Positions 1 through 10,943 of a DNA stretch of 64,000 bases are shown one piece after another. Numbering within the stretch: position 1 is the first letter of the stretch; every line of letters starts with the position of its first letter. The notes under the pieces were generated by a model. That model was not told the DNA's origin. It did no database searches and saw nothing but the letters and a program-made list of their open reading frames with translations. The translations under genes and the position numbers were made by a program. The stretch is from Anolis sagrei (taxonomy: Eukaryota; Chordata; Lepidosauria; Squamata; Anolidae): the NCBI RefSeq assembly GCF_037176765.1, contig NC_090022.1:175234117-175298116 (forward strand), written 5' to 3'.

Positions 1-501
1 AACACCAATGGCCAGGCACGATTGGTAGGGACAAAGGAGAGGGCCTTCTCTGTGGTGGCCTCCCGACTCTGGAACTCACTTCCTAAGGATATCAGGCAAG
101 CCCCCACATTGGCAGTCTTTAGGAGGAGCCTGAAAACGTGGCTGTTCCAATGTGCCTTCCCTGAATAAGGAAATAATCCCCAGCAAAATGTCCTCACTTT
201 AACTACTCGTTGGGTTGCTCTCCCTTCATTTCTTTTAAAACCCTCCTACCAGATACATCCTACCTCTGTTCATGCCCAGCGCTTATTTTTTAAATTTTAA
301 ACTATTACATTTAGCCTGGCCATAGGTTTTTTAAATCCTTGTGTCCAACTGTTTATATGTGAGTTATATTAATTGTATTATTTTTGCTTATTGTTTTTTG
401 TTTTATTGATGTGTTGTCGGGCTTGGCCTCATGTAAGACGCTCTTACATGGGCTTGGCCTCATGTAAGACGCTCTGGAGAGATGGTGTCGGGGTATAAAT
501 A

Positions 502-537
<36 letters not shown>

Positions 538-540
538 GAG
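1..540 (+). mobile_element. L2-like LINE 3' end with (ATT)n tail
   Basis: The opening bases encode the C-terminal reverse-transcriptase tail typical of L2/CR1-group LINEs (frame reads [19 protein letters not shown]). This is followed by an AT-rich 3' UTR, a GGCTTGGCCTCATGTAAGAC block (partly duplicated at about 420-470), and a terminal (ATT)n run at 508-537. The 5' part lies beyond the left edge. It is a 5'-truncated dead copy; the family name is by resemblance. Confidence 0.8.
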
Positions 541-1068
541 GCTGTGGACCATATTTTCTTTCTTGTGGATCACTGGTGGTCTACGGACTCCAGGTTGGGA
601 ACTACTGCCCTAAATCATTTTGGTTCTCTCCACAACTACCAAAATCATAATATATGATGCAATATTGTAAAAACAATATTGTAAAAACAATTATGAAAAT
701 ATGAAAAAGAAATGGGACAACAATAGGCATGTTGTCCAGAAGACAAGCCTTTGTCATACCTAGATCAGTGCTAGCCAAAGTATTGGTGGCTTGATCCAGT
801 TCTGGTCCCTGAGCCTACTGTTTCCCTACCAAGTTCCCATGAAAGAAAGAAAGAAACACTTATAGACAATAGGCACAAATATGGTGCTGGTCCATTGCAC
901 ATGGGGTGGCCAGAAAAGGGAGGGGGGCATAGCTGCTGGTCCTTCAAATCAGATCAGCCTGAGAAGCACTGTTCTAGATTTCTCCTTTACTTAAAATGTT
1001 ACAAAAAGAGGCAAGGAGAAAAAGACTATAGTTTGTTATGTGGTTTACTTGTTGTCTTGAAATGCAAG
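541..1068. other. No gene recognised
   Basis: AT-rich unique-looking sequence. A short direct repeat of the type TATTGTAAAAACAA lies near 663-690. I see no exon, RNA gene or clear transposon end. Confidence 0.5.
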
Positions 1069-1498
1069 AAGAAGGAGGAGGAGGAGGAGGAGAAGGAGAA
1101 GGAGAAGGAGAGGAAGTGGAAGAAGAAGAAGAAGGAGGAGGAGGAGGAGGAGGAGGAGAACAGGAGGAGGAGGAGGAGGAGGAGGAAGAAGAAAAAGAAG
1201 AAGAAGAAGAAGGAGAAGGAGAAGAAGGATGAGGAGAAGGAGAAGAAGAAGGAGAGGAAGTGGAAGAAGAAGAAGAAGGAGAAGGAGAAGAAGTGGAAGA
1301 AGGAGGAGGAGGAGGAGGAGGAGGAGGAGGAGGAGGAGAACAGGAGGAGGAGGAGGAGGAAGGAGGAGAAAGAGAAGAAGAAGAACAGGAGGAGGAGGAG
1401 GAAGAAAAAGAAGAAGAAGAAGGAGAAGAAGGAGGAGGAGAAGAAGAAGGAGAAGGAGGAGGAGAAGAACAGGAGGAGGAGGAGGAGGAGGAAGTAGT
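1069..1498 (+). repeat. 430-bp pure polypurine (GGA/AGA)n tract
   Basis: An almost uninterrupted purine run of GAG, GGA, AGA and AAG triplets, flowing into (GTA)n and (GTT)n at about 1493-1527. It keeps all six frames open, giving meaningless poly-Glu/Lys/Arg or poly-Leu/Ser/Phe frames. It sits at the tail end of a minus-strand L2-like LINE, so it probably grew from that element's simple-sequence tail. Confidence 0.9.
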
Positions 1499-1526
1499 AG
1501 TAGTAGTAGTAGTAGTTGTTGTTGTT

Positions 1527-1850
1527 GTTTATTATTCCACCCCGCCTCCATCTCCCAAAGGGGACTCGGGGCAGCTTACATGGGGCCAATCCCGGCAACA
1601 TACAATTAAAAGCAAAACAATAGCAAGTTACAAATTAAAAAGACACAAAAACAGCATAACAGTAATATACAAGAATCAAGCAACAGCAACAGCAACCCAA
1701 ATTTTGGAGGGGGGATTAAAAGGTAAGTAGTTCAGTAAGGTGGATAGGAATATAACTGGCACAGGAGATATCATGGAAACACAGCAATTTGACAGGAACA
1801 GGATCATCTCAGTTTAACATACCTATATGAATAATGATGTAATATACGAA
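1527..1850 (-). mobile_element. L2-like LINE 3' end, minus strand
   Basis: The stretch TTTATTATTCCACCCCGCC followed by CTCCCAAAGGGGACTCGG is the reverse complement of the (ATT)-tailed L2-like terminus seen at 33440-33640. It continues into the A-rich 3' UTR. Truncated. Confidence 0.7.
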
Positions 1851-1913
1851 TTCCGGTATAATAGTGAATTAAATGGGCTCTGCAAGATAACAAGCAGGGT
1901 CTTCAGGCTCTCA

Positions 1914-2064
1914 GGGCCCTTCCAGACAGGCCCTATATCCCAGGATCTGATCCCAGGTTTTCTGTTTATTCCAGATTATCTGACAGTGGGGACTCATATA
2001 ATCCAATTTAAGGAAGAAAACCTGAGATCAGATCCTGGGAGATAGGGACTGCCTGGAAGGGCCC
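1914..2064. mobile_element. Palindromic MITE, GGGCCCTTCC family
   Basis: Starts GGGCCCTTCCAGACAGG and ends with the complementary GCCTGGAAGGGCCC. The interior is self-complementary (TATCCCAGGATCTGATCCCA against its inverse), so the whole unit can fold on itself. It contains no coding frame. Related copies lie at 3052, 7754, 11355, 13113, 22400, 34097 and 43955. Confidence 0.8.
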
Positions 2065-3051
2065 TTAGACTGGGCTCACTTGGAGGTGAGCTACCTGGCA
2101 TCCTGGAAGCAGGACAAGCAGGGAAGCCCAATTTTCCATTTGCAAAATAAAATTTAAAAATCCTTGTCAACTGAGACCAGTTTTCATCCTGTGAAATGTT
2201 CCCAAGCCCCTTGTGGATGGAAAAGAGATCAACTGTGCCATTTTTACATCTGTAAGGCTGGAAATGATTTCAATTGTTGGATTAGGAAAAGATGGTAAAC
2301 AGAAGCCAAATTGGGTAGCTTTACATAGTGGTTCAAAGGGATAAACCCTTTGACATCATAGTTCATAAGCAGCATAAAATCATCTTCCTCCACTATAGGT
2401 TGAATGGCTAAAATTGTACAAAAAGCAAAAGCAGCTGCAGGGTGAAACATAACTCCATTGCATCGCATAAACCCCATCCAAGTGTCTCCAGAGGTTTCCT
2501 CCTTATTCTATCTCAGAACAACAACTTTGAGATCAAATTTTCCCTTACCAATAATTACCTTTTGTAACATTTTGCTTGATGGACAGATTTCAAGATCTTA
2601 AAAGCTTGCATGCATGTTTGTACCTTTCAGGGTGACCTAATTAAAAAACAAACAAACTGTATACATACTTTACAGAATGTATACAGTCCACTCCAAACCC
2701 CTTTTACACAGCATTAGGATTGCTGAAATGTTGTTTTGGATACCTTTATTGAGTACACACAACCCTGAATATGGGATGAGGCCAGAATAGCACCAAACAG
2801 AGAAACAAAGTGTAGCATCCAAGGGAGGAAAGAAGTACACCCAAAAAAAGCTATATAATTTGAAAGACAGGAGGACCAAAATTGGGCAGAAACTGGTAAG
2901 GATGCAAAAAGATAAGAATACAATTTCTAGAATAGCCAGGAACATATTGTACAAAGAAAACCCTCACACACTCTTGTTTTCCTGGTAGTCCCACAAGGGA
3001 GGCCAATCAGATTGGTCTGTTCATTCGAAAAAGACCCAAATGTAAACAGTA
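2065..3051. other. No gene recognised
   Basis: About 1 kb of AT-rich sequence without recognisable exons, domains or repeat ends. Short frames here resemble no family I know. Confidence 0.5.
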
Positions 3052-3174
3052 AGGCCCCATCTACACTGCTATATAAAATCCAGATTATCTTCTTTGAACT
3101 GGATTATATGAGTCTACATTACCATATAATCCAGTTCATAATCTGGATTTTATATGGCAGTGTAGATGAGGCCC
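3052..3174. mobile_element. Palindromic MITE, GGGCCCTTCC family
   Basis: Begins AAGGCCCCATCTACACTGC and ends GCAGTGTAGATGAGGCCC, with arms built on AATCCAGATTAT and its complement. It is an almost perfect palindrome about 120 bp long. Confidence 0.75.
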
Positions 3175-3328
3175 AAGTTAGCTGGGGCAATCCAGACTAA
3201 TATTTTATCATAGGCCTGTCCATGTCTAAAACTCAGCAACATAATGGGGAAACATATTCCCAAACATAAACACATAAGATGAAAAAAATATGGGAGAAAA
3301 CATAGAACAAAGAACATAGAACATTGTC

Positions 3329-3444
3329 GAGGGTGCTTTGAATGCAACTTTCCTGCTTCTTGGCAGAATGGGGTTGGACTGGATGGGGTTGGACTGGATG
3401 GCCCATGAGGTCTCTTCCAACTCTATGATTCTATGATTCTATGA
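3329..3444 (+). mobile_element. CR1 LINE 3' end
   Basis: The sequence TTGGACTGGATGGCCCATG (with TTGGACTGGATGGGG duplicated just before it) leads into CTCTATGATTCTATGATTCT. The terminal ATTCTATG octamer repeat is the hallmark of CR1 3' ends. Confidence 0.85.
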
Positions 3445-3641
3445 AGAGTCACTCCTGACATCACCCAGAGCAAGTACAATAGATTAAAAAATTATTGGAT
3501 TCCATACGTTTTATCCAATGGGAAGAAAATTTAAATTTATATTATAGTGGGAAGATGATTCAAGCTACTCAGGCCTCAGGAACTTTTTCTCATTCCTATC
3601 CAAATCTCTCATAGTTTTGCATTTCTTCTTTATGCCCCCCT

Positions 3642-4535
3642 TCTATATAAAAAATGAAATGTTCGTTTGTGGGATTAACAGAACTCAAAAACCACTGGAC
3701 GAATTGACACCAAATTTGGACAGCGTACACCTAACAACCCAATGTATGTCCTTCACTCAATTTTTTTTTTGATTTTGTCATTTGGGAGTTGTAGTTGCTG
3801 GAATTTATAGCTCACCTACAATCAAAGAGCATTCTGAACTCCACCAATGATGGAATTGAACCAAACGTGGCATACTGGACTCCCATGACCAGCAGAAAAC
3901 ATTAGCAGGGTTTGGTGGGCACTGACCTTGAGTTTGAGATGTAGTTCACCTACATCCATAGAGTACTGTGGACTCAAACAATGATGGATCTGGACCAAAC
4001 TTGGCACAAATATTCCATATGCCCAAATATGAACAAAGATGGAGTTTGGGGAAAATAGACCTTGACATTTGGGATTTGTAGTTACTGGGATTTATAGTTC
4101 ACCTACAATCAAAGAGCATTCTGAATCCCACAAATGACAGAATTGGGGCAAATTTCCCACACAGAATCCCCATGACCAACAGAAAATACTTAAGGCCACC
4201 CAGTCCAACTCTCTTCACCAGGGCAAGAAAATGTAATCAAAGCCCTCCTGACAAAGAGCCATCCAGCCATAGATAGATAGATATGATTCACATACACACA
4301 GATATTGTACCATAGATTTGAAAGGGACCCCTAAAGATGGACAATTATATGTCGCATGTTCCAGAGTAGGCAAACCAGACACTCTCCACATCAACACTGA
4401 CAAAGAAACAGCAAGAAATACTGTTTACCCACAAGCATAAATAAATTACATAGATTAGAAACCAACACTTTCTCATTATTTTATTTTCCAGATCACCAGA
4501 CTGGGCCACAGCAACGCGTGGCAGGGGACCGCTAG
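3642..4535 (+). mobile_element. Non-autonomous Helitron
   Basis: Starts TCTATATAAAAAATGAAATG and ends GGGGACCGCTAG with T following, matching the Helitron 5'-TC and 3'-CTRR rule. Just before the end, GGCCAC and GTGGC arms form the subterminal hairpin. The interior repeats a ~170-bp module (ATAGTTCACCTACAATC...GAATTGAACC). No Rep/helicase frame is present, so it depends on an autonomous partner. Confidence 0.8.
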
Positions 4536-4727
4536 TGAGATAATAAAATCCACCTCTGTTTTTCTTGACTTGATTATAAGCAGAGATCTACTCATAATAA
4601 TATCCCAATGTCATGCCCTCCAAAAGTTTTGGTCTTCCATTCCTTCAGCCTCAGTAGTTGGGCATCTGTCTACAGGCTTTGGATGCAAAAGTATTTCTAG
4701 GAAACTACACTAAACTGGTGAAGGGTA

Positions 4728-5521
4728 GTTTATTTATTTAAAAGTTTTTCTATACCGATCTTCTCACCTACAAGAGGGACTCAGATCCGGTTCACAACAT
4801 GTGTTCATATACAAAAATACAAACCACACAATGCATCATCATTACACAATTAAAAACATATTACAATACAACATCGTCATCATCACACTTATATAGCCAC
4901 GTCGTCAAAGCATTCCTGGTCATAATTCACAGTTATTCATTCTCCTTCCATGTGGATCAAAGTTGACTCAGTTATCAAAGGCCGGATTCCATAACCAAGT
5001 CTTTGTTAGCTTCCTGAACGTCAGGAGGGAGGGGGCAGTTCTAATCTCCTGTGGGAGGGAGTTCCAAAGCCGGGGAGCCACCATCGAGAAGGCCCTGTCT
5101 CTCGTCCCCACCAACCGCGATTGTGACAGTGGTGGGATCGAGAGCAGCCCCTCCCCAGAAGGTCTTAAAGACCTTGATGGTTCGTAGGGGAGAATCCATT
5201 CGGACAGGTAAACAGGGCCAGAGTCGTTTAGGGCTTTGTAGGTCAAAACCAGCACTTTGAATTGGGCTCGGAAGCTAATCGGCAGCCAGTGGAGCTGGCG
5301 TAACAGAGGGGTTGTATGCTCCCTGTACCCAGCACCCGTTAGAAATCTGGCTGCCGAGCATTGGACTAGCTGCAGCTTCCGGGCAGTCTTCAGAGGCAGC
5401 CCCACATAGAGAGCGTTGCAGTAATCTAAACGGGATGTAACCAAAGCATGGACCACCGTGGCCAAGTCAGACTTCCCAAGGTACGGGCGCAGCTGAGTCA
5501 AACAACTGGCTTGGTCATTGT
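4728..5521 (-). mobile_element. L2-like LINE fragment, minus strand
   Basis: A minus-strand frame at 4968-5521 reads [20 protein letters not shown], then [20 protein letters not shown] and RDRAFSMVAPRLWNSLP, the conserved C-terminal segment of L2/CR1-group reverse transcriptases. A (AAAT)-type tail lies at 4728-4740. It is truncated at its 5' end, where a hAT MITE follows at 5526. Confidence 0.85.
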
Positions 5522-5525
5522 AATG

Positions 5526-5660
5526 CAGTGGTCCCCAGGCTTTGATCCTCAAGATGTTTTTGGATTTTGTTTCCAGGTGTCTCAGCTACTAAGCCAATGT
5601 TCAAGAATTCTGGGAGTTGAAACGCAATAGATCCGGAGGGCCAAAGATTGGGAACCACTG
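5526..5660. mobile_element. hAT-type MITE (CAGTGGT termini)
   Basis: Begins CAGTGGTCCCCAGGCTTTG and ends GGGAACCACTG, with partly complementary termini and no coding capacity. The flanks match poorly as an 8-bp duplication, so this copy is called with less certainty than those at 16354, 31868 and 62733. Confidence 0.55.
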
Positions 5661-6185
5661 CTCCAATGGTAATGACTCACTGCCTCTAAGGGGAGTGTCT
5701 TGCCAACCACTTGGAGAATTGGCTGTCTGCCACTTCCATACTGTGGTTACTGTTTACCAGGACTGAGGGAATCACTGATGAATAGCTTCTTAATTGCCAC
5801 TTGAGCAGCATCCCTGAATTATCTCACATTAGTCTCTATTCCCATGAAGCAGGGCTCAGCTAAAATCAACAAGCAGCCAAAGAAAAGGCCAGAAGTTTTT
5901 TATTTTTTATTTTTTTGCAATAAAATAAAATAAAATATTTAATTAAAAGTGTAGAAACTCTAAAAAGAGTGGGATGTCGGTCCAATCCAACATGGTTAAA
6001 AAGGCATTTGATCACCACTGTTACTCAAGAAAACACAAGGTTGAACACACATACAAAACCAAGTATTTGATTATGTTTTTCTTCTGGGTTCTTTATTTTT
6101 TAAAGTGAGCCAATTTTGAATAGTAATTCCAAGAAAAAAACTTTCTTTGGGGTGTGTGTGCACAAAAGTGGGATATTTCCTAAAA
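5661..6185. other. No gene recognised
   Basis: AT-rich sequence with an AATAAAATAAAATAAAAT run near 5920-5940. I see no exon or defined repeat boundary. Confidence 0.45.
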
Positions 6186-6491
6186 TTTATATAAATAAAA
6201 AAGTAATGTTTGTTTGTGGGATTAACACAATTCAAAAACCACTGGGCGAATTGACTCCAAATTTGGACACAACACACCTATCAGAGCAATGAGTGGCCAT
6301 CACTCATAAAAAACACAGAAAACACAGTCGAAGGGACTTAAAAAGCCAAAAACAAAAATTACATTACAACACTTGCGCAAAGCCACATATATATACACAA
6401 ACACATATATAAACATATACACAAATATACACACACACAAAACACATATACATAGACTGGGCCACAACAACGCGTGGCAGGGCATGGCTAG
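6186..6491 (+). mobile_element. Short Helitron, copy 1 of a head-to-tail trio
   Basis: The 5' end is TATATAAATAAAAAAGTAATG. The interior has the ACACAAACACATATAT microsatellite-like core. It ends CAACGCGTGGCAGGGCATGG followed by CTAG. The next copy begins at the very next base. Confidence 0.75.
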
Positions 6492-7325
6492 TCTATAAAA
6501 ATCAAAATGTAATGTTCGTTTGTGGGATTAACATAACTCAAAAAACCATTGGATGAATTGACACCAAATTTGGACACAAGACACCTAACAACCCAATGTA
6601 TGTCCTTCACTAAAAAAAAAATGATTTGGTCATTTGGGAGTTGTAGTTGCAGGGATTTATAGTTCACCTACAATCAAAGAGCATTCTGAACCTCATCAAC
6701 GATGGAATTGAACCAAACTTGGCACACAGTTCTCCCATGACCAACAGAAAATACTGGAAGGATGTCTTTTGGTTTTAGAGTTGTAGTTCACTTACATCCA
6801 GAGATCACTGTGGACTCAAACAATGATGGATCTGGACCAAACTCTACACGAATACTCAATATGCCCAAATGTGAACACTGGTGGAGTTTGGGGAAAATAG
6901 AATCTTGACATTTGGGAGTGGTAGTTTCTGGGATATATAGTTCCCCTACAATCAGAGAGCATTCTGAACCCCACTAACGATGGAATTGAACCAAACTTGG
7001 CACACAGTTCTTCCATGACCAACAGAAAATACTGGAAGGGTGTCCTTCGATTTTGGGGTTGTAGTTCACATACATCCAGAGATCCCTGTGGACTCAATGA
7101 TGGATCTGTACCAAACTCTACATGAATACTCAATATGCCCAAATGTGAACACTGGTAGAGTTTGGGGAAAATAGAACCTTGACATTTGAGAGTTGTAGTT
7201 GCTGGGATTTATAGTTTACCTATAATCACAGAGCATTCTGAACCCCACCAACGATAGAATTGGCCCAAACCTCCCACACAGAACCCCCATGAGGGTCACA
7301 GCAACGCGTGGCAGGGGACGGCTAG
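6492..7325 (+). mobile_element. Helitron, copy 2 of the trio
   Basis: Starts TCTATAAAAATCAAAATG immediately after the CTAG of the previous copy and ends GGCAGGGGACGGCTAG. It carries repeated ~300-bp internal modules (AACAATGATGGATCTGGACC twice). The subterminal GCCAC/GTGGC hairpin is partly kept. Confidence 0.75.
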
Positions 7326-7591
7326 TGTATATAAATAAAAAAGTAATGTTTGTTTGTGGGATTAACACAATTCAAAAACCACTGGCCAAACTGACACCAA
7401 ATTTGGACACAATACACATATCAGGCCAACAAGTGACCATCACTAATAAAAACACTAAAAACACAGCAGAGGCGACTTAAATTGCCAAAAGATAAAAAAT
7501 ACACTGCAATGCATGTGCATAACCACATATATATACGCAAATACACATATATAGGCACACAAAACATATATACACAGACTGGGCCACAGCA
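7326..7591 (+). mobile_element. Helitron, copy 3 of the trio (3'-truncated)
   Basis: Begins TGTATATAAATAAAAAAGTA right after the previous terminus and has the short-form core. It stops inside the hairpin (GGGCCACAGCAACC), where a LINE fragment follows. Confidence 0.7.
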
Positions 7592-7711
7592 ACCAATATG
7601 CTGATGACAACGTTGTCTGTGCACATTCAGAAGTAGACCTACAAGCCACTCTCAACACCTTCGCAGAAGCATACGAGAAGCTCGGCCTGTCACTGAACAT
7701 CGAGAAAACCT
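7592..7711 (+). mobile_element. LINE reverse-transcriptase fragment (YADD box)
   Basis: The plus frame reads QYADDNVVCAHSEVDLQATL then NTFAEAYEKLGLSLNIEKT. This is the catalytic YADD motif and following helix of a non-LTR reverse transcriptase. Only about 40 codons remain. It probably belongs to the same family as the 3' piece at 48261-48785. Confidence 0.75.
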
Positions 7712-7753
7712 AGTCTGTTTATAAATCACTACAGTATTTGTGGTTGTTGCTAT

Positions 7754-7904
7754 GGGCCCTTCCACACAGCCCTATATCCCAGAATATCAAGGCAGAAAAT
7801 CCACATTATCTGCTTTGAACTGGGTTATCTGAGTCCACACTCAGATAAGGTGGGATTTTCTGCCTTGAAATTATGGGACATACGAGGGCTGTGTGAAAGG
7901 GCCC
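7754..7904. mobile_element. Palindromic MITE, GGGCCCTTCC family
   Basis: GGGCCCTTCCACACAGCCC at one end and GGGCTGTGTGAAAGGGCCC at the other, with a self-complementary interior. TAT flanks both sides, a possible 3-bp target duplication. Confidence 0.85.
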
Positions 7905-8835
7905 TATGTCATGGTCCATTTTATCACAGTGCTTAAGAAAATGAGATAGCACTTGTTTTGGCTCCCTGACTTGGTACATGCAGGCTTGCTTTCCCATAAA
8001 CACTAAAGACTACAGTTTACATCACAAATTTACCTGCTGTACAGATATTGATATTTTCTATAGCAACATTCAAACACTATCCTTCCTACGGTGAGAAAAA
8101 AAATGCTAATCATCCAAATAATTGTCCCTTTACTCCCCCTTTACAGTATCTCCAAATTTGGTTAGGGCCTTTCTCATGGTTGCTTTCAGCCAGTGTCCAT
8201 TCTATAGGATAATAAAAAAATCACTTCTTCTAATTATCTTTTAACATTATATCTTTTGAGCTGCTTGTTTTGATTCTTGTCGTGAGCAACCCAGATTCCT
8301 GGTATTAGGAGAAAGCTGAGATATAAACCCATCAAATAAACAAAAGGAAAGGAAGAAGGTGAGGCCTAGTGCCTCAGACAGATTTAGAGGTATGGCCAAA
8401 TGCACAAAATGTGGGTAGGAAATAAATAGTGAGGAAGCAGCAGCTCAGATAAGCTTCCACCTTGACAGTGTAGTGGTCAAATCCAGACTCAGGTTTACCA
8501 CTTAAGTGGGAGCTCAGTCGCGAGAAACGCAGGCCAGCAGGTTTCCAAGCTGTACAGACATTTAAAGAAGGCTGCACAACATCTATGCCTGATCTGTATG
8601 TGCAGAAACTGTGTTTGTCTCATGAAAAGATTATTCTTTTCTATAATTTGGGCAAAAGCCACCATTAGCTGAAGACGAGGAATCCTTGGCCTTCCAAATG
8701 TTCTAGACCTCATGTAATTCCTTCTCGCTTGCCAAGTGGTCTGGTATTTTTTGACATACCCAAGTCCTTAACATCTTGAGGGGCACAAGTTCCCCATTCC
8801 TGAGCTAAAATGTTAGTTTTGTCTTAAATTGGCCT
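7905..8835. other. No gene recognised
   Basis: About 930 bp without recognisable coding exons or repeat termini. Confidence 0.45.
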
Positions 8836-9316
8836 ACACAACAAGCTCCGGCCCGGTTTACCTCTCCGAACGTATTCTCCCCTACGAACCGTCAAGATTA
8901 CTAAGATTGTCTGGAGGGGCCCTGCTCTCGGTCCCACCAGCCTCACACGCGCAGCTGGTGGGGACGAGGGACAGGGCCTTCTCGGTGGTGGCCCCGCGAC
9001 TCTGGAACTCTCTTCTGCCAGAGGTTAGAACCGCCCCAACAATCCTGACATTCAGGAAACAGGTGAAGTCGTGGTTATGGAGACAGGTTTTCGAAGAATG
9101 AGACAATGATCTGGATGGAAGACGGTGTATATTCCATTTTAGTATGATGACTGACCACTGTAGTTTTAAATATATGTGCTTTTTAAATGTTTTATTATAA
9201 TGTGTATTTTGATATTTTACCGATTGTATGTGTTTTTATGGTTGGAAACCAGGCTGAGTCCCTCTATGAGGTGAGAAGCTCGGTATATAAAACTTTGAAA
9301 TAAATAATAAATAAAA
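8836..9316 (+). mobile_element. L2-like LINE 3' end
   Basis: The plus frame 8829-9101 reads SGPVYLSERILPYEPSRLLR and [20 protein letters not shown], the usual reverse-transcriptase C-terminus. The 3' UTR ends GTGAGAAGCTCGGTATATAA and AAATAAATAATAAATAAA. Confidence 0.85.
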
Positions 9317-10018
9317 TGTACCATCGCGGAGATTAAGATCCTCCGGGGAGGCCCTGCTTTCCGTCCCGCCATTATCACAGGCACAATTGGGTTTTTTTTG
9401 GTCGTGTCAGAAGCGACTTGAGAAACTGAAAGTCGCTTCTCGTGTGAGAGAATTGGCCATCTGCAAGGACGTTGCCCAGGGGACGCCCGGATGTTTTGAT
9501 GCTTTGCCATCCTTATGGGAGGCTTCTCTCATGTCCCTACATGGAGAGCTGGAACTGATAGAGGGAGCTCATCCACCTCTCCCCAGGTTCGAACATGTGA
9601 CCTGTTCGTCTTTAGTACTGCCAGCACAGGGGTTTAATCCACTGTGCCACCGGGGGCTCCGGCAAGATTGGTGGGGACGAGAGACAGGGCCTTCTCGGTG
9701 ATTGCTCCCCAGCTATGGAGCTCCCTTCCTGGTGAGATCAGGTCGGCCCCCTCCCTCCTGTCCTTTAGAAGGATGGTAAAAACTGGGCTGTGGGACCAAG
9801 CTTTCAGGACAGGGCAATAAAGAGGCAATAGGAACGATGACCAGGCCTATGATTGGACGTGGATGACTAGGTCGGTTTTTAATGGTGTATTTTAATATTT
9901 TGATTTTTAAAAAATATTTATGTATGTGTATGTGAATTTGTGTCCCGGTATTGAATGTTTGCCGTGTATATGCTGTGCTCCGCCCTGGTTCCCCTTCGGG
10001 GTGAGAAGGGTGGAATAT
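9317..10018 (+). mobile_element. L2-like LINE 3' end interrupted by a SINE
   Basis: The LINE reads ATTAAGATCCTCCGGGGAGG up to 9390 and resumes at 9662 with GGTGGGGACGAGAGACAGGG. It ends GGGGTGAGAAGGGTGGAATA. ACAATTGG and AGATTGG at the junctions look like the SINE target-site duplication. Confidence 0.75.
9391..9661 (-). mobile_element. tRNA-derived SINE, minus strand
   Basis: Reverse complement of the family GGAGCCCC(C)GGTGGCACAG...GGTTCGAA...CTCCTGACACGAC. The A box (TGGCACAGTGG) and B box (GGTTCGAAC) of a Pol III promoter are recognisable at the right end. The left end is TCGTGTCAGAAGCGACTTG. Confidence 0.85.
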
Positions 10019-10021
10019 AAA

Positions 10022-10594
10022 TCTATATAAATAAAAATGTAATGTTCGTTTCTGGTAGTCACAGAACTCAAAAACCACTGGACGAATTGACACCAATTTT
10101 GGTCACAAGACACCTAACAACCCAATGTATGTCCTTCACTCAAAAAAAAATATGATTTAATCATTTGGGAGTTGTAGTTGCTGGGATTTATAGTTCACCT
10201 ACAATCAAAGAGCATTCTGAACTCCACCAACGATGGAATTGAACCAAACTTGACACACAGAAGTCCCATGACCAACAGAAAATACTGGAAGGGTTTGGTG
10301 GGCTGTGTTCTTTTGTTTTGGAGTTGTAGTTCACCTACATCCAGAGATCACTGTGGACTCAAACAATGATGGATCTAGACCAAACTCTACATGAATACTC
10401 AATATGACCAAATATGAACACTGGTGGAGTTTGGGGAAAATAGAATTTTGACATTTGGGAGTTGTAGTTGCTGGGATTTATAGTTCACCTACAATCACAG
10501 AGCATTCTGAAGCCTACCAACAATAGAATTGGGCCAAACCTCCCAGACAGAACCCCCATGTGGGCCACAGCAACGCGTGGCAGGGGACAGCTAG
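10022..10594 (+). mobile_element. Complete non-autonomous Helitron
   Basis: Starts TCTATATAAATAAAAATG after an A and ends GGGGACAGCTAG before a T, the canonical A|T insertion. The subterminal hairpin GGCCACAGCAACGCGTGGC is present 12 bases from the end. This is one of the cleanest full-length copies of the family in the window. Confidence 0.9.
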
Positions 10595-10615
10595 TGTTTT
10601 AAATAAATAAATAAT

Positions 10616-10792
10616 AACAGACCTCACTACCTCTGAGGATACCTTCCAACAGACCTCACTACCTCTGAGGATGCTTGCCATAGATGCAGGCAAAACGTCA
10701 GGAGAAAAATTGCTTCCAGAACATGGCCATATAGCCCGGAAAAACCTACAACAACCCAGTGATCCCGGCCATGAAAGCCTTCGACAATACAA
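10616..10792 (-). mobile_element. Penelope-like element terminal fragment
   Basis: CTCACTACCTCTGAGGATGC, GCATCTATGGC (complement) and GCCTTCGACAATACAAT are the reverse complement of the conserved PLE terminal block. ACCTCACTACCTCTGAGGAT occurs twice at the left, a small duplication. Confidence 0.8.
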
Positions 10793-10833
10793 TAAATAAG
10801 TGCTTTTGATGTTGTGTCCTAGATGCCCTAAGG

Positions 10834-10935
10834 CAGTGGTTCCCACTTTGGTCCTCTCAACCATCTTACCAGCTGTTAGGAATTGTTGGAACTGAAGTCC
10901 AAAACACCTGGAGGACCTAAGGTTGGGAACCACTG
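10834..10935. mobile_element. hAT-type MITE
   Basis: Termini CAGTGGTTCCCA and GGGAACCACTG, flanked by CCCTAAGG and CTCTAAGG, an 8-bp target duplication with one mismatch. No coding capacity. Confidence 0.75.
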
Positions 10936-10943
10936 CTCTAAGG

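Noticed and set aside
895-1497. 200-codon plus frame and overlapping minus frames of 191 and 168 codons
   Set aside because: They are poly-Glu/Lys/Arg or poly-Leu/Phe/Ser translations of a purine microsatellite, with no domain or splice context.
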